In this document: positions 49,652 through 58,102 of the stretch, in pieces
How positions within the stretch are numbered: the first letter of the stretch is position 1
How the letters are laid out: each line of letters starts with the position of its first letter
Origin: an uncultured Thermomicrobia bacterium
GTDB lineage: Bacteria; Chloroflexota; Chloroflexia; Thermomicrobiales; JALYUS01
DNA: 64,000 nucleotides
NCBI GenBank assembly: GCA_937968015.1
Contig: CALBSO010000050.1
Span: 1 to 64,000 of the forward strand
Direction of reading: 5' to 3'
Notes under the pieces: generated by a model
The model's input: the letters and a program-made list of their open reading frames with translations, nothing else
Told to the model about the DNA's origin: nothing
The model's database searches: none
Program-made: the position numbers and the translations under genes

Positions 49652-50680
49652 TTACGGGTTTAGGACGCCCATCTCCGTCTCGAAGGCAGCGAGCATCGCT
49701 TGCTTCTCGGCGGCGGGGAGGAAGGCGGCGCGGACGGCGTTCAGCACGAGTTCTTTGATCTCGTCCGCCGTGAAGCCGTGGACGGCAGCGAGGGCGCGGT
49801 ATTCGTCCGCGAGGGTAATGTTGAACATTGGCGGATCATCGGTGCTCACGGTGAGGAACAGGCCTGCTTTCCAGAGGGTGTAGATCGGGTGCGCGGCGAT
49901 ATCCGGATAGAGGCCGAGGCGGACATTGCTCGTCGGGCAGATTTCCAGCGGCACCTGCATCGCGTAGAGCAGTTCGAGCAGTTTCGGGTCCTCCACGACG
50001 CGCACACCGTGGCCGATGCGGTCCGCGTGGAGCGTCGTCAGGGCGTCCCAGATGCTCTCCGGGCCGACGGTCTCCCCAGCGTGAAGCGTGCGCGGCAGGC
50101 CCGCGTCCCGCGCGTAGATGAACACAGGCGCGAGCGCCGCCGCGTTTCGCCCGACTTCCTTCCCGGCGAGGCCGAGGGCACAGATGCCGTTTCCCTGCTG
50201 CGCGACCGCCCAGCGCGCCAGCGTCCACGCCTCCTCCACCGTGTTCTCCGCGACGACATCGGGGATGAACTGCATCCGCACGCCGAACTCCCGCTCCGCC
50301 TGTTGCGCCCCCGCACGGACGCCCGCCAATTGGTCATCGAGCGGCAATCCCCGGCGCAGCCGCCCGCAGGTCGTGAAGGTCACTTCCATGTAGCGGATAT
50401 GCTGCTCCGCCGCCGACGCACCAAGCTCGTAGGTCATCAGCGTCAGATCGTCCGGCGTGCGGATGCATGTGCAGATCAGATCGTAGACGGCGAGGAAATG
50501 ATCGAAGTCGCGGAAGCGGTAGAAATCGCGCAGTTCCGTCTCGTTCGTCGCGGGCAGCGCGATGCCGTTACGCCGCGCCAGCGCGAGCAGCGTCGCGGGG
50601 CGGACGGAGCCTTCCAGATGGATATGCAACTCCGCCTTCGGTATCCGCGTGATGAAGGTGTCCAGCAATTCGGTAGTCAT
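49652..50680 (-). CDS. add: adenosine deaminase
   Basis: A 342-residue metallo-hydrolase of purine salvage that converts adenosine to inosine. Metal ligands HIHLEG (about 18-23), the HAGE motif (substrate and catalytic Glu), DRIGHGVRVVEDP and STDDPPMF are all present in order, as is CPTSNVRLG. Length is standard. The ATG overlaps the stop of the HicB-like gene (TGATG), so the pair is coupled. A thymidine phosphorylase at 53.7 kb suggests a local nucleoside-salvage theme. Confidence 0.93.
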   Translation of the reverse strand: MTTELLDTFITRIPKAELHIHLEGSVRPATLLALARRNGIALPATNETELRDFYRFRDFDHFLAVYDLICTCIRTPDDLTLMTYELGASAAEQHIRYMEVTFTTCGRLRRGLPLDDQLAGVRAGAQQAEREFGVRMQFIPDVVAENTVEEAWTLARWAVAQQGNGICALGLAGKEVGRNAAALAPVFIYARDAGLPRTLHAGETVGPESIWDALTTLHADRIGHGVRVVEDPKLLELLYAMQVPLEICPTSNVRLGLYPDIAAHPIYTLWKAGLFLTVSTDDPPMFNITLADEYRALAAVHGFTADEIKELVLNAVRAAFLPAAEKQAMLAAFETEMGVLNP

Positions 50681-50925
50681 CAGCCGGCATCCGCGACGGT
50701 GATGTCGGTCTCGATCTGCGCGACGGCGGCGATTGCGCCCTGATCGGGCGGCGGGATGACCTCGCCCTTCTCGATCATCGCGGCAATCGTCTCCGAAAGC
50801 GTGTCGCGCGTCTCCGCGAGGGCCGTCTCGATCGTCTCGCCCTCCGCGCCGGTGGCGAAGGCGGGGACCTCGGTGTAGTACCCACCATCCGCCGCCTCAT
50901 AAACAATCACGGTGTACGTTGCCAA
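50680..50925 (-). CDS. HicB-like small protein
   Basis: 81 residues. ATYTVIVYEAADGGYYTEVPAF and GETIETALAETRDTLSETIAAMIEKGEVIPPP are the HicB partial RNase-H-like fold. The TTG start at 50925 has GGGAGG six bases upstream; the longer frame to 50949 lacks one. No HicA toxin (small, with a GSHH motif) lies next to it, and it lacks the DNA-binding C-terminus of true antitoxins. It overlaps adenosine deaminase by one base. Confidence 0.75.
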   Translation of the reverse strand: MATYTVIVYEAADGGYYTEVPAFATGAEGETIETALAETRDTLSETIAAMIEKGEVIPPPDQGAIAAVAQIETDITVADAG

Positions 50926-50986
50926 CGCTGCCTCCCACTCTCTGCTCAATCTATCACCGACGGTTCGGAGGGGAACGAAACCGGAT

Positions 50987-51041
50987 TGACGCAGAGGACG
51001 CAGGGAGGAAAGACTGTTTTCTTCATTCCCTCTTTGCGTCC
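50987..51041. repeat. degenerate GACGCAGAGGACGCAG inverted repeat
   Basis: GACGCAGAGGACGCAGGGAG on the left and CCCTCTTTGCGTCC on the right, a variant of the CACAGAG/CGCCAAG long inverted repeats, between the HicB-like and Nudix genes. Confidence 0.5.
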
Positions 51042-51070
51042 CCCGCCAGATGCCGTCCGGGGCATGCGGT

Positions 51071-51613
51071 TCAATCGCAATCGTTTTCTTCCCGCGTCTG
51101 TTGGATCATCTCGTCACGCCAGCGGTGGATCGCCGCCCGATGCACCGCGAAGGCGATATTTTCCGGCAGTTCGTCCGGCGCGAACCAGCCGACCTCCCGC
51201 GCGTCATCGCCTGCCTTCGCCTCCCCCGCGATCCGTTCGGCCCGGTAGAAGAGCATCACGCCATCTTTGCGCGGGTCGTCGTGCCAGGCGATCACATCAG
51301 AGAGACGGAGAATACGCGCGGTCAGTTCCGTCTCCTCCATCAGTTCGCGGATGGCTGCCGCTTCCGGCGTCTCGCCATAATCCACGAACCCGGAAGGGAC
51401 GTACCATGAGCCATCGTACGGCTCGATGCCGCGCTTCGCCAGGAGCAACCGCCCATCCTCGACGACCATGCAGCCACTCGCAAGCGCCGGGCCGCGAAAA
51501 AAGATGAACCCGCACGCGTCGCACGTTGGAAAGATCGTCCGCTCAAATCCGCCCGTCCCGAACGGCATCCCGCATTTCGGGCAATAGCGCATCCCGGCCC
51601 AGAAAGACATCAT
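51071..51613 (-). CDS. zinc-ribbon Nudix hydrolase
   Basis: 180 residues. A four-cysteine ribbon (YCPKCG...CDACG) is followed by the Nudix fold with the box GFVDYGETPEAAAIRELMEE and TEL. The box keeps the catalytic REUxEE but has Glu where the last Gly is expected. Zinc-ribbon Nudix enzymes (NudC/YfgD-like) cleave NADH, capped RNA 5' ends or ADP-ribose. The start is one of two adjacent ATGs (51613, 51610) eight bases past the amidohydrolase stop, so the two genes form an operon. Confidence 0.88.
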   Translation of the reverse strand: MMSFWAGMRYCPKCGMPFGTGGFERTIFPTCDACGFIFFRGPALASGCMVVEDGRLLLAKRGIEPYDGSWYVPSGFVDYGETPEAAAIRELMEETELTARILRLSDVIAWHDDPRKDGVMLFYRAERIAGEAKAGDDAREVGWFAPDELPENIAFAVHRAAIHRWRDEMIQQTREENDCD

Positions 51614-51620
51614 CGCTCCC

Positions 51621-53045
51621 CTATCGCCGGGCATGCGCCGCGGGCAGTGGCGGCTGCACCCCCTCCGGCAGCGGCGTGCGGTATGCCTTGCTGCCGGTCG
51701 CTTCCGCGTGTTCGGCGCGCGCCCGCTCCACCAGTGCGGGATCGTTGACGAGCATGGCCCCGGTGAGCGCGAGCGCCTTCGCCGCGTGGAGCATCCCTTT
51801 ATGTCCGATGGACATCGCGCCGGTCGCGGTGATCCCCCAACTATGCCCTGGCACGCCAATCGCCCAACAGGCCGTTCCTACCGTGCAGGTAGGCGCGATC
51901 CACGAGACATCGGCCACATCGGTCGAGCCAGGCATGACTTTTCCCTTATCCAGCGGGGGAAACATGTCGCCCGTGAGCGACTGGTCGAGCAGGCTTGCGG
52001 GCAGCCCGTGGCTCTCGACCACCCCTGCACGCACATGCGCCGGATAGGCGTCCGCGATGGCCTGCGCATAGACGCGCTCGGCGTCCGTGAAGAGAATCGG
52101 CCCCATTTCCTCCAGTATCGCCTGCGCGGCGTCCGCGAGGGTCTGGTTCGGCAGCACATTGTACGCGCCGCACTGGTACGTTTCCTCCACTGTCGTGCCC
52201 GTCATCAGTGTCGCGCCACGGGCGATCTCCCGCACGCGCGCCGTGATCGCTTCCACCTGATCGCGGCGTGGAGCGCGGACGAAGTACCAGACCTCCGCGT
52301 CGTCTGGCACGACGTTCGGCGCGCCGCCGCCGTTTGTAATCACATAATGGATGCGCGCGGTCTCGATGACGTGCTCGCGTAGGAAGTTCGCGCCGATATT
52401 CATCAACTCGACCGCATCGAGCGCGGAGCGGCCCATCTCCGGCGCGGCTGCGGCATGCGCGGTCTGCCCATGGAAGCGGAACTTCATGTTATCCACCGCA
52501 AGGCTGCTGCCACACTGGACGGTAGTGACGCTGCCGGGGTGCCAGGTGAGCGCGGCATCGAGATCATCGAAGACGCCCGCACGGGCCATGTACACCTTGC
52601 CGGTGATTGTCTCTTCCGCCGGGCAACCGTAGTAGCGCACCGTGCCGGATTGCCCCGTCTCCTCAAGCCACGCCTTGAGCGCCATCGTAGCGGCGAGCGC
52701 AGCAGTGCCGAGTAGGTTGTGGCCGCAGCCGTGCCCCGGCCCCTCGGGTACGACCGGCTCCTGCCCCGATTGCGACTTCTGTGACAACCCCGGCAGCGCG
52801 TCGTATTCGCCAAGGAAGCCGAGCACCGGCGTGCCGCTGCCCCATTCGGCCACGAACGCGGTCGGCAGCCCGCCAACGTCCCGCGTAATCGTGAATCCGT
52901 CCCGCACCAGCGCATCCGCCTGGAGCATGCACGCCTTCGACTCGGTGAGCGCCACCTCCGGGTTCGCCCAGATGGTATCCGCCATCGTGATAAACCGTTC
53001 CTGTCGCTCCTCCAGCCAATCGGTCATCTCCTGCCGTGTCAGCAT
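51621..53045 (-). CDS. M20 family amidohydrolase (AbgB-like)
   Basis: A 474-residue metallo-amidase. GFLGEYDALPG, GPGHGCGHNLLGTAAL and the catalytic PAEETITGK are the metal and acid/base motifs of the p-aminobenzoyl-glutamate hydrolase subunit B group. WHPGSVTTV and SLAVDNMKFRFHGQTAHAA mark the lid domain, and WGITATGAMSIGHKGM the C-terminus. It cleaves N-acyl or aryl amino acids. No AbgA partner is present. ATG 53045 follows AGGAAGAGG. Confidence 0.92.
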   Translation of the reverse strand: MLTRQEMTDWLEERQERFITMADTIWANPEVALTESKACMLQADALVRDGFTITRDVGGLPTAFVAEWGSGTPVLGFLGEYDALPGLSQKSQSGQEPVVPEGPGHGCGHNLLGTAALAATMALKAWLEETGQSGTVRYYGCPAEETITGKVYMARAGVFDDLDAALTWHPGSVTTVQCGSSLAVDNMKFRFHGQTAHAAAAPEMGRSALDAVELMNIGANFLREHVIETARIHYVITNGGGAPNVVPDDAEVWYFVRAPRRDQVEAITARVREIARGATLMTGTTVEETYQCGAYNVLPNQTLADAAQAILEEMGPILFTDAERVYAQAIADAYPAHVRAGVVESHGLPASLLDQSLTGDMFPPLDKGKVMPGSTDVADVSWIAPTCTVGTACWAIGVPGHSWGITATGAMSIGHKGMLHAAKALALTGAMLVNDPALVERARAEHAEATGSKAYRTPLPEGVQPPLPAAHARR

Positions 53046-53199
53046 CGTTTCCTCTTCCTATCGTGCGGCGCTTCTCATCACCACGGTATCGTACCGCGCC
53101 GCACCGACGATGGCGACCCAGAGGAGCGGCGCAGCATGCGCACCGAACGCCTCGCCCCACGCACTCTCCCCGTACACCTGATCTCACAGAGGGATAGCG

Positions 53200-53287
53200 A
53201 ACCGCCAGGACGCCAAGAATGCCAAGACGAGGAAGAGATTATCCCATCTGCTTCTCGTCTCCGCGTTCTCTCGGCGTCTTGGTGGTT
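53200..53287. repeat. long inverted repeat, AACCGCCAGGACGCC type
   Basis: AACCGCCAGGACGCC (53200-53214) and GGCGTCTTGGTGGTT (53273-53287), 13 of 15 positions pairing. The same family as 17684-17781 and 20142-20212; it lies between the amidohydrolase and a small gene. Confidence 0.7.
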
Positions 53288-53297
53288 ATCGAGGACC

Positions 53298-53615
53298 TCA
53301 GGCGGCGAAAACTTCCGGTGCATTTTGCAGGTCGGTCGCGAATCGCCAGGCGTAGCGTTGCGCGCTGTCCGCTCGCGTGAGCGGGTGGGGCATGGTGACG
53401 ATATCAATCGCCGCCTCGATGAGATGGAGTGACAGTGGCGTGACCGCCGTCCCCGGCACGATCCCATCGCACCACTCGCGTAAAAGCCGCCGTGAGAGGC
53501 CGGTAATTTCCGGTATCCCGCTCGTGTTCGCCAGTGCGCCGACGAGGTGGGAGAGGATGCGGGTGAGGAGGGCCGAGGTGTATTCGACATCGGACGTTGG
53601 TACGATTTGCGCCAT
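53298..53615 (-). CDS. hypothetical protein
   Basis: 105 residues from ATG 53615 (ribosome site GGGAGCG). A mostly helical, soluble protein (SALLTRILSHLVGALANTSG, then SLHLIEAAIDIVTMPHPLTRADSAQRYAWRF in two helices). No motif or family recognised. It lies alone on the minus strand between the thymidine phosphorylase gene and an inverted repeat. Confidence 0.55.
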   Translation of the reverse strand: MAQIVPTSDVEYTSALLTRILSHLVGALANTSGIPEITGLSRRLLREWCDGIVPGTAVTPLSLHLIEAAIDIVTMPHPLTRADSAQRYAWRFATDLQNAPEVFAA

Positions 53616-53720
53616 GGCGCGCTCCCTTGGGTGACGGATGCCATTATTCGCAAGAGCGTTGTCGCACATTTCATGCCGCAAGATTGAGCGGGAAGTGATT
53701 ACCGGGTGGGAAACACTGGC

Positions 53721-55043
53721 TCAGATGCGCGCCGTAACGGTCGCCTTGATGAGCGGAGGTACGATGACGGGTTCGGTGCTGAACCGGTATGCCGCGAGGG
53801 CGTCTGCCTGCACCGTCGCTACGTGCGCCGCGTCCCGCGCATGAATGTCGAAGAGTGGCGCGCCCCGCTCCACATGCTCCCCGACCGTCGCGCGGAGGAC
53901 GATGCCGACGGCGGGATCAATCGTCTCCCCCTTGCGCTCGCGGCCCGCGCCGAGGCGCATCGCCGCCCGACCGATGGCGAGTGGTTCGATCTCCGCGATG
54001 TAGCCACTCTCCGGCGCGGCGACGGTCCGCACGATGAGCGCGTGCGGCAGGCGGGATGTCTCTTCCAAGACGCGCCGGTCGCCACCCTGCGCCGCGACGA
54101 CTGCCGCGAATTTCTCAAATGCCGCGCCGGAGGTAATCACCTGCTCCGCCATGCGCTCGCCCGCCGCCGCGTCCGGCGCTTTGCCGGTCATCACGAGCAG
54201 CAGCGCAGCTTCGTGGAAGGTGAGAGCGCGCAGATCGTCCGGGCCACCGCCGCGCAACGTCTCGACCGCCTCGATCACTTCGAGCGCGTTGCCGACCGCC
54301 CGGCCGAGCGGGCGATCCATATCGGAGATGACGGCGACCGTCTGCGTACCAGCGCCCGTGCCGATCCGCACCATCGTCTCCGCGAGTTCCGTCGCGTCCG
54401 CCATCGTCTCCATGAACGCGCCGCGCCCGACCTTCACATCGAGGAGAATCGCATCCGCGCCGATGGCCAGTTTTTTGGCCATGATGCTGCTGGCAATCAG
54501 CGGGATACTCGGCACGGTGCCGGTCACATCGCGCAACGCGTAGAGTTTGCCATCCGCCGGGGCAAGGTCGGCAGATTGCCCGGCGATGACGAGATCGCAC
54601 CGCCGCAGCACAGCCATGAATCGGGCGACGGTCAGTTCCGGGTTGAAGCCGGGGATGCTCTCCAATTTGTCAATCGTGCCGCCCGTGTGGCCGAGGCCGC
54701 GCCCGCTCATCTTCGCGACGGGCACGCCGCACGCCGCGACAATCGGTGCGACGACGAGCGTCGTCTTGTCTCCGACCCCGCCGGTGGAATGTTTGTCCGC
54801 AACTGGGCGGCCGAGCGATGAGAGGTCGAGCGTGTTGCCGGAATGGGCCATCGCCATCGTCAGCGCCGTCAGATCGTCCGGTGCGAGGCCGCGCCACAGC
54901 ACGGCCATCAGCCACGCCGCCGTCTGATACTCGGGAATCGCGTCTCCCGTAAACCCGGCAACGAGCGCCTCGACTGTCTCTGCGCCGAGCGATTCCCCCC
55001 GTCGCGTCCGCTCGATCGTCCGCACCATACTGAACTCCGCCAT
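53721..55043 (-). CDS. deoA: thymidine/pyrimidine-nucleoside phosphorylase
   Basis: A 440-residue enzyme of pyrimidine salvage that splits thymidine (or uridine) with phosphate. The signature block DKHSTGGVGDKTTLVVAPIVAACG (seen as KHSTGGVGDKT at about 84-94 binding phosphate), MSGRGLGHTGGTIDKLESIPGF, SSIMAKKLAIGADAILLDVKVGRGAFM and the C-terminal barrel-sandwich domain are complete. Length fits DeoA/Pdp. No deoC or deoD genes lie beside it. ATG 55043 follows GGGGGG. Confidence 0.93.
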   Translation of the reverse strand: MAEFSMVRTIERTRRGESLGAETVEALVAGFTGDAIPEYQTAAWLMAVLWRGLAPDDLTALTMAMAHSGNTLDLSSLGRPVADKHSTGGVGDKTTLVVAPIVAACGVPVAKMSGRGLGHTGGTIDKLESIPGFNPELTVARFMAVLRRCDLVIAGQSADLAPADGKLYALRDVTGTVPSIPLIASSIMAKKLAIGADAILLDVKVGRGAFMETMADATELAETMVRIGTGAGTQTVAVISDMDRPLGRAVGNALEVIEAVETLRGGGPDDLRALTFHEAALLLVMTGKAPDAAAGERMAEQVITSGAAFEKFAAVVAAQGGDRRVLEETSRLPHALIVRTVAAPESGYIAEIEPLAIGRAAMRLGAGRERKGETIDPAVGIVLRATVGEHVERGAPLFDIHARDAAHVATVQADALAAYRFSTEPVIVPPLIKATVTARI

Positions 55044-55181
55044 CGCATCCCCCCGAATAACGAATCCCGCGTTGTTTAGTATAGCGGGAATGCGAAGGCG
55101 CGCAGTCTGTTAGTATACTTCGCGAGATGCTACTGGTGAGCAGTTCTATATGTTCGATAGTCAAGGAAAGGGGGACGATCC

Positions 55182-56672
55182 TTGGTCGAGCGCGCGGCAC
55201 CCGAGACGATGAACCGGCCTGCGGAAACAGACGAAATTGACGATGGATACAAATGGCGGGTTCTCTTTTCGGTGATCTTCGGGACATTCATGTCTATCCT
55301 CGACAACACGGTCGTCAACGTCGCGCTCGCCACACTGCAAAAGGATTTCGGGGCCACTATCTCGCATATACAGGGCGTTGTGACCTATTACGCGCTCTCG
55401 CTCGGCATCGTCATCCCGGTCGCCGGCTTCCTCGCGGATCGCTTCGGCATCAAACGAATTTACGTGATTTCGCTCATCGCCTTCACGACGGCTTCCGCGC
55501 TTTGTGGCCTCGCCCCCTCGCTCAACACTCTGATCCTCTTCCGCATCCTGCAGGGGCTGGGCGGCGGCGCGCTTCTGCCGCTCGGTACGGCGATGCTCTT
55601 CACCGCCTTCCCGCCGAACGAGCGAGGGCTGGCGTTGAGCGTCTTTGGCATCCCCTCGCTCGTCGCGCCCGCCCTCGGCCCAACGCTCGGTGGCTTTCTC
55701 GTTGAGTACGTAGACTGGCGCTTTATCTTTTACATCAACCTGCCGATCGGCATCGCCGGTGTGCTCATGGCCTCCCGCAATCTCCGCGAGCGCAAGAGCG
55801 CGACGCGGGCGCGATTCGATCTGCCGGGATTCATTCTCTCGACTATTGGCTTCGGCGCGCTGCTCTATGGCCTGTCCAACGCGGCGACGAATGGTTGGAC
55901 GAGTAGCACCGTGCTCGGCTTTCTCAGCCTGGGGATCGTCGCGCTCATCGCGTTTGCGGTCGTTGAATTGCGCTCCCCGCATCCGCTCCTCAATGTCCGT
56001 TTCTACCAGAAGCCGATCTACTTGCTGGCGAGCGCGGTTGGCTGGGTGTCGGTGGTCGCCCTCTTCGGTGCGACGTTCCTCCTGCCGCTCTATTTCCAGA
56101 CCCTCCGCGGGCGGACAGCGTTTCAGACGGGTCTCTTGCTCCTGCCGCAGGCGGTGGCGGCAGTGATCGCCATTCAAATCAGCGGACGCTTGTACGACCG
56201 GATCGGCCCGCGCTATGTCGTGACGGCCGGCCTGATTGGGCTTGCCGCGACGACGTGGGGATTCACGCAGATCACCGAAACGACTTCGTACATCGTGATC
56301 TGCGTGCAAATGGCAGTACGCGGCTTTGCCCTCGCCTGCGTCATGCAGCCGACCCAGGCAGCGGCGCTCTCCGTCATCGAGCGCGATGTCCTCACTCGCG
56401 CCAGTTCCCTGCTCTCCGTGATGCGGAGCGTCTTCCAATCGCTCGGTGTCGCGATTCTCGGCACGGTGCTGCAACTGCGCGGCACCCCGGCAAGCGGGTT
56501 CCGCGGCATCTATACGATCGCGGGGTATCGCGATGCATATAACGTCGCGCTCGGCGCCGCGATTATCGGCGTCATACTCGCGGTCTTCCTGCCCGTCAAA
56601 CCCCGGCGCCCGGCGGAAGCGGCGGCTGGCCGTGCCGACTCACACGCGGCGGCGCACGCGGTGGAGACGTAG
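55182..56672 (+). CDS. DHA2 family MFS multidrug transporter (EmrB/QacA type)
   Basis: A 496-residue proton antiporter with 14 predicted helices. GTFMSILDNTVVNVAL is motif D1 of helix 1, GFLADRFGIKRIYVISLIAF the loop 2-3 motif A, and GPTLGGFLVEYVDWRFIFYINLPIG motif C and WRWIF-like WRFIFYINLP. It exports drugs or amphiphiles across the cytoplasmic membrane. The start is a TTG behind AAGGGGG, or an ATG at 55209. A TAGTATACT -10-like word lies near 55110. No TetR regulator is adjacent. Confidence 0.92.
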   Translation: MVERAAPETMNRPAETDEIDDGYKWRVLFSVIFGTFMSILDNTVVNVALATLQKDFGATISHIQGVVTYYALSLGIVIPVAGFLADRFGIKRIYVISLIAFTTASALCGLAPSLNTLILFRILQGLGGGALLPLGTAMLFTAFPPNERGLALSVFGIPSLVAPALGPTLGGFLVEYVDWRFIFYINLPIGIAGVLMASRNLRERKSATRARFDLPGFILSTIGFGALLYGLSNAATNGWTSSTVLGFLSLGIVALIAFAVVELRSPHPLLNVRFYQKPIYLLASAVGWVSVVALFGATFLLPLYFQTLRGRTAFQTGLLLLPQAVAAVIAIQISGRLYDRIGPRYVVTAGLIGLAATTWGFTQITETTSYIVICVQMAVRGFALACVMQPTQAAALSVIERDVLTRASSLLSVMRSVFQSLGVAILGTVLQLRGTPASGFRGIYTIAGYRDAYNVALGAAIIGVILAVFLPVKPRRPAEAAAGRADSHAAAHAVET

Positions 56673-56687
56673 AGAAACCTCATCTCC

Positions 56688-57494
56688 CTACCGCAACACC
56701 GCTTCTTGCCCCGCGCGGGCATCGGCGATCCGCTGGTAATGCGCGGGGACGAGTGCGGGCAGGTCGTCCGGATCGAACCAGCCTTCGTCCAGCGTTTCGT
56801 CGGAGCGGCCCAGCGTCCCGCCGATGACCCGGCACTCCACCGCGATGAGTGCCATGTGATAGCGCAAGCCATGTCCGATGCGGAGCGCGAGGCGCGGATC
56901 GGAGTAGACCCCAACGATCCGGCCCGGCTCGACAATCAGCCCGGTTTCTTCCAACGTTTCCCGTGCAACAGCCTCCGCGATTGTCTCACCGAGGTCCACA
57001 TGGCCGCCGGGCATGCACCAGAGGCGGTTATCTTGCCGCTGCGTGAGCAGGACGCGGCCCACATCATCGAAGATCACCGCATTGACGCCGACTTTCGGTG
57101 TCGTGAAGGGAATGTCTTCGGGCGTATAGGTCGGGTCCGCCCAGGTCGGCGGGAGAAATGTGCCGTCCGGTTCGCGGGGCGCGGCGGACACGGCCAGCAC
57201 CGCATCGCGATTCAGCGGGCCGTAGATATGTGGGAAGCGTTCGTCGCCATCGTAGCGCCATGGGCTGGTCAGTCGGCGAAGATCAACGATCAGCGCGCGA
57301 TACGGGCGGGCGTCGTTCCTGTAGTAGCGATTGCCCGCCGCCGCCACTTCCACAGCAGTGTGCGTCATGTGGATGAAGCCATCGTCGGGGAAGGCGGCGG
57401 GGACGTAGGATGCGTCCGGCGGCACAGCCTCCCATTCCTCAGTCGGGACGAGGTGATAGGCCAGCCAGACAGGCTCGCGGATCGCGTGGACCAT
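56688..57494 (-). CDS. DUF952-Nudix fusion protein
   Basis: 268 residues with two domains. The DUF952 part (1-115) has AYHLVPTEEWEAV, DGFIHMTHTAVEVAAAGNRYYR and RFPHIYGPLNRDAV. The Nudix domain (135-265) has the box GGHVDLGETIAEAVARETLEE followed by TGL, complete with REUxEExGU. DUF952 alone is a small ART-like or uncharacterised domain; fusion to a hydrolase of nucleoside diphosphate derivatives suggests a shared nucleotide or ADP-ribose ligand, as inference. The start overlaps the stop of the Lrp-like gene (TGATG). Confidence 0.88.
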   Translation of the reverse strand: MVHAIREPVWLAYHLVPTEEWEAVPPDASYVPAAFPDDGFIHMTHTAVEVAAAGNRYYRNDARPYRALIVDLRRLTSPWRYDGDERFPHIYGPLNRDAVLAVSAAPREPDGTFLPPTWADPTYTPEDIPFTTPKVGVNAVIFDDVGRVLLTQRQDNRLWCMPGGHVDLGETIAEAVARETLEETGLIVEPGRIVGVYSDPRLALRIGHGLRYHMALIAVECRVIGGTLGRSDETLDEGWFDPDDLPALVPAHYQRIADARAGQEAVLR

Positions 57495-57901
57495 CAGTCC
57501 AGGTCCAGCAGCGTGACGCTGGAGATGACACCGGGCGTCTCGCGCACGAGGATGAGCGTCTCCTTGAACTGCTCTTTGGAGTCCGCCTCGACCCGGACAA
57601 TCAGATCGTAGATGCCGGTGACGAGTGACATCCCCCGGAATCGCGCGCCCAACCGCTCCTTGACTGTCTCACAGACCTTGACCACATGCGCATTGACGCA
57701 GATCAGCACGTAGCCGCGCCACTGCTCGCGCTCGACGCTCTGCGGTGCGAGGAGCGGTTCGGGTTCCGTCGTTTCACCAGGGTCTTCCCTCAGCATCTGT
57801 GGCTCGATCATCTCCGCCTCGATGTCGGCCTCTCCTTCTTCACGCGTGCGGAGCCGGCGCGTCCGTGTGAAGAGATTATGCATCCCGCTCTCTCGATCCA
57901 T
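57494..57901 (-). CDS. stand-alone Lrp/AsnC ligand-binding (RAM) domain protein
   Basis: 135 residues. The N-terminal 50 residues are acidic and probably disordered. The rest is an AsnC-type RAM domain: GYVLICVNAHVVKVCETVKERL, GARFRGMSLVTGIYDLIVRVEA, DSKEQFKETLILVRETPGVISSVTLLDL. No helix-turn-helix is present, so it cannot bind DNA like Lrp; such proteins may bind amino acids or act on partner proteins. ATG 57901 was chosen, 57883 is an alternative. It is coupled to the DUF952-Nudix gene by TGATG. Confidence 0.8.
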   Translation of the reverse strand: MDRESGMHNLFTRTRRLRTREEGEADIEAEMIEPQMLREDPGETTEPEPLLAPQSVEREQWRGYVLICVNAHVVKVCETVKERLGARFRGMSLVTGIYDLIVRVEADSKEQFKETLILVRETPGVISSVTLLDLD

Positions 57902-58102
57902 CCCGCGCCCCCTATACGATCTTCGTTTCTCGCCGGAACGATACCATATCCCGCATTGGATCGGCGGGCGACTGACAGCCTGAGCGATGCGCGCGTTCCC
58001 CGATTGCAGCATTCCGTGAATTTCCTTGCATCAGCGTCGGATCAGATGTATCTCTACACGAGACTTCGCGGGACACGACAGGGAACAGAAAGGGAATCCG
58101 CA

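Noticed and set aside
55161..56474. 437-codon frame antisense to the MFS transporter gene
   Set aside because: Charge-rich antisense shadow of hydrophobic codons; the plus strand has all DHA2 motifs.
57686..58102. N-terminal extension of the sulfite oxidase family protein
   Set aside because: It overlaps the Lrp-like gene; ATG 58103 starts a proper Tat-like signal.
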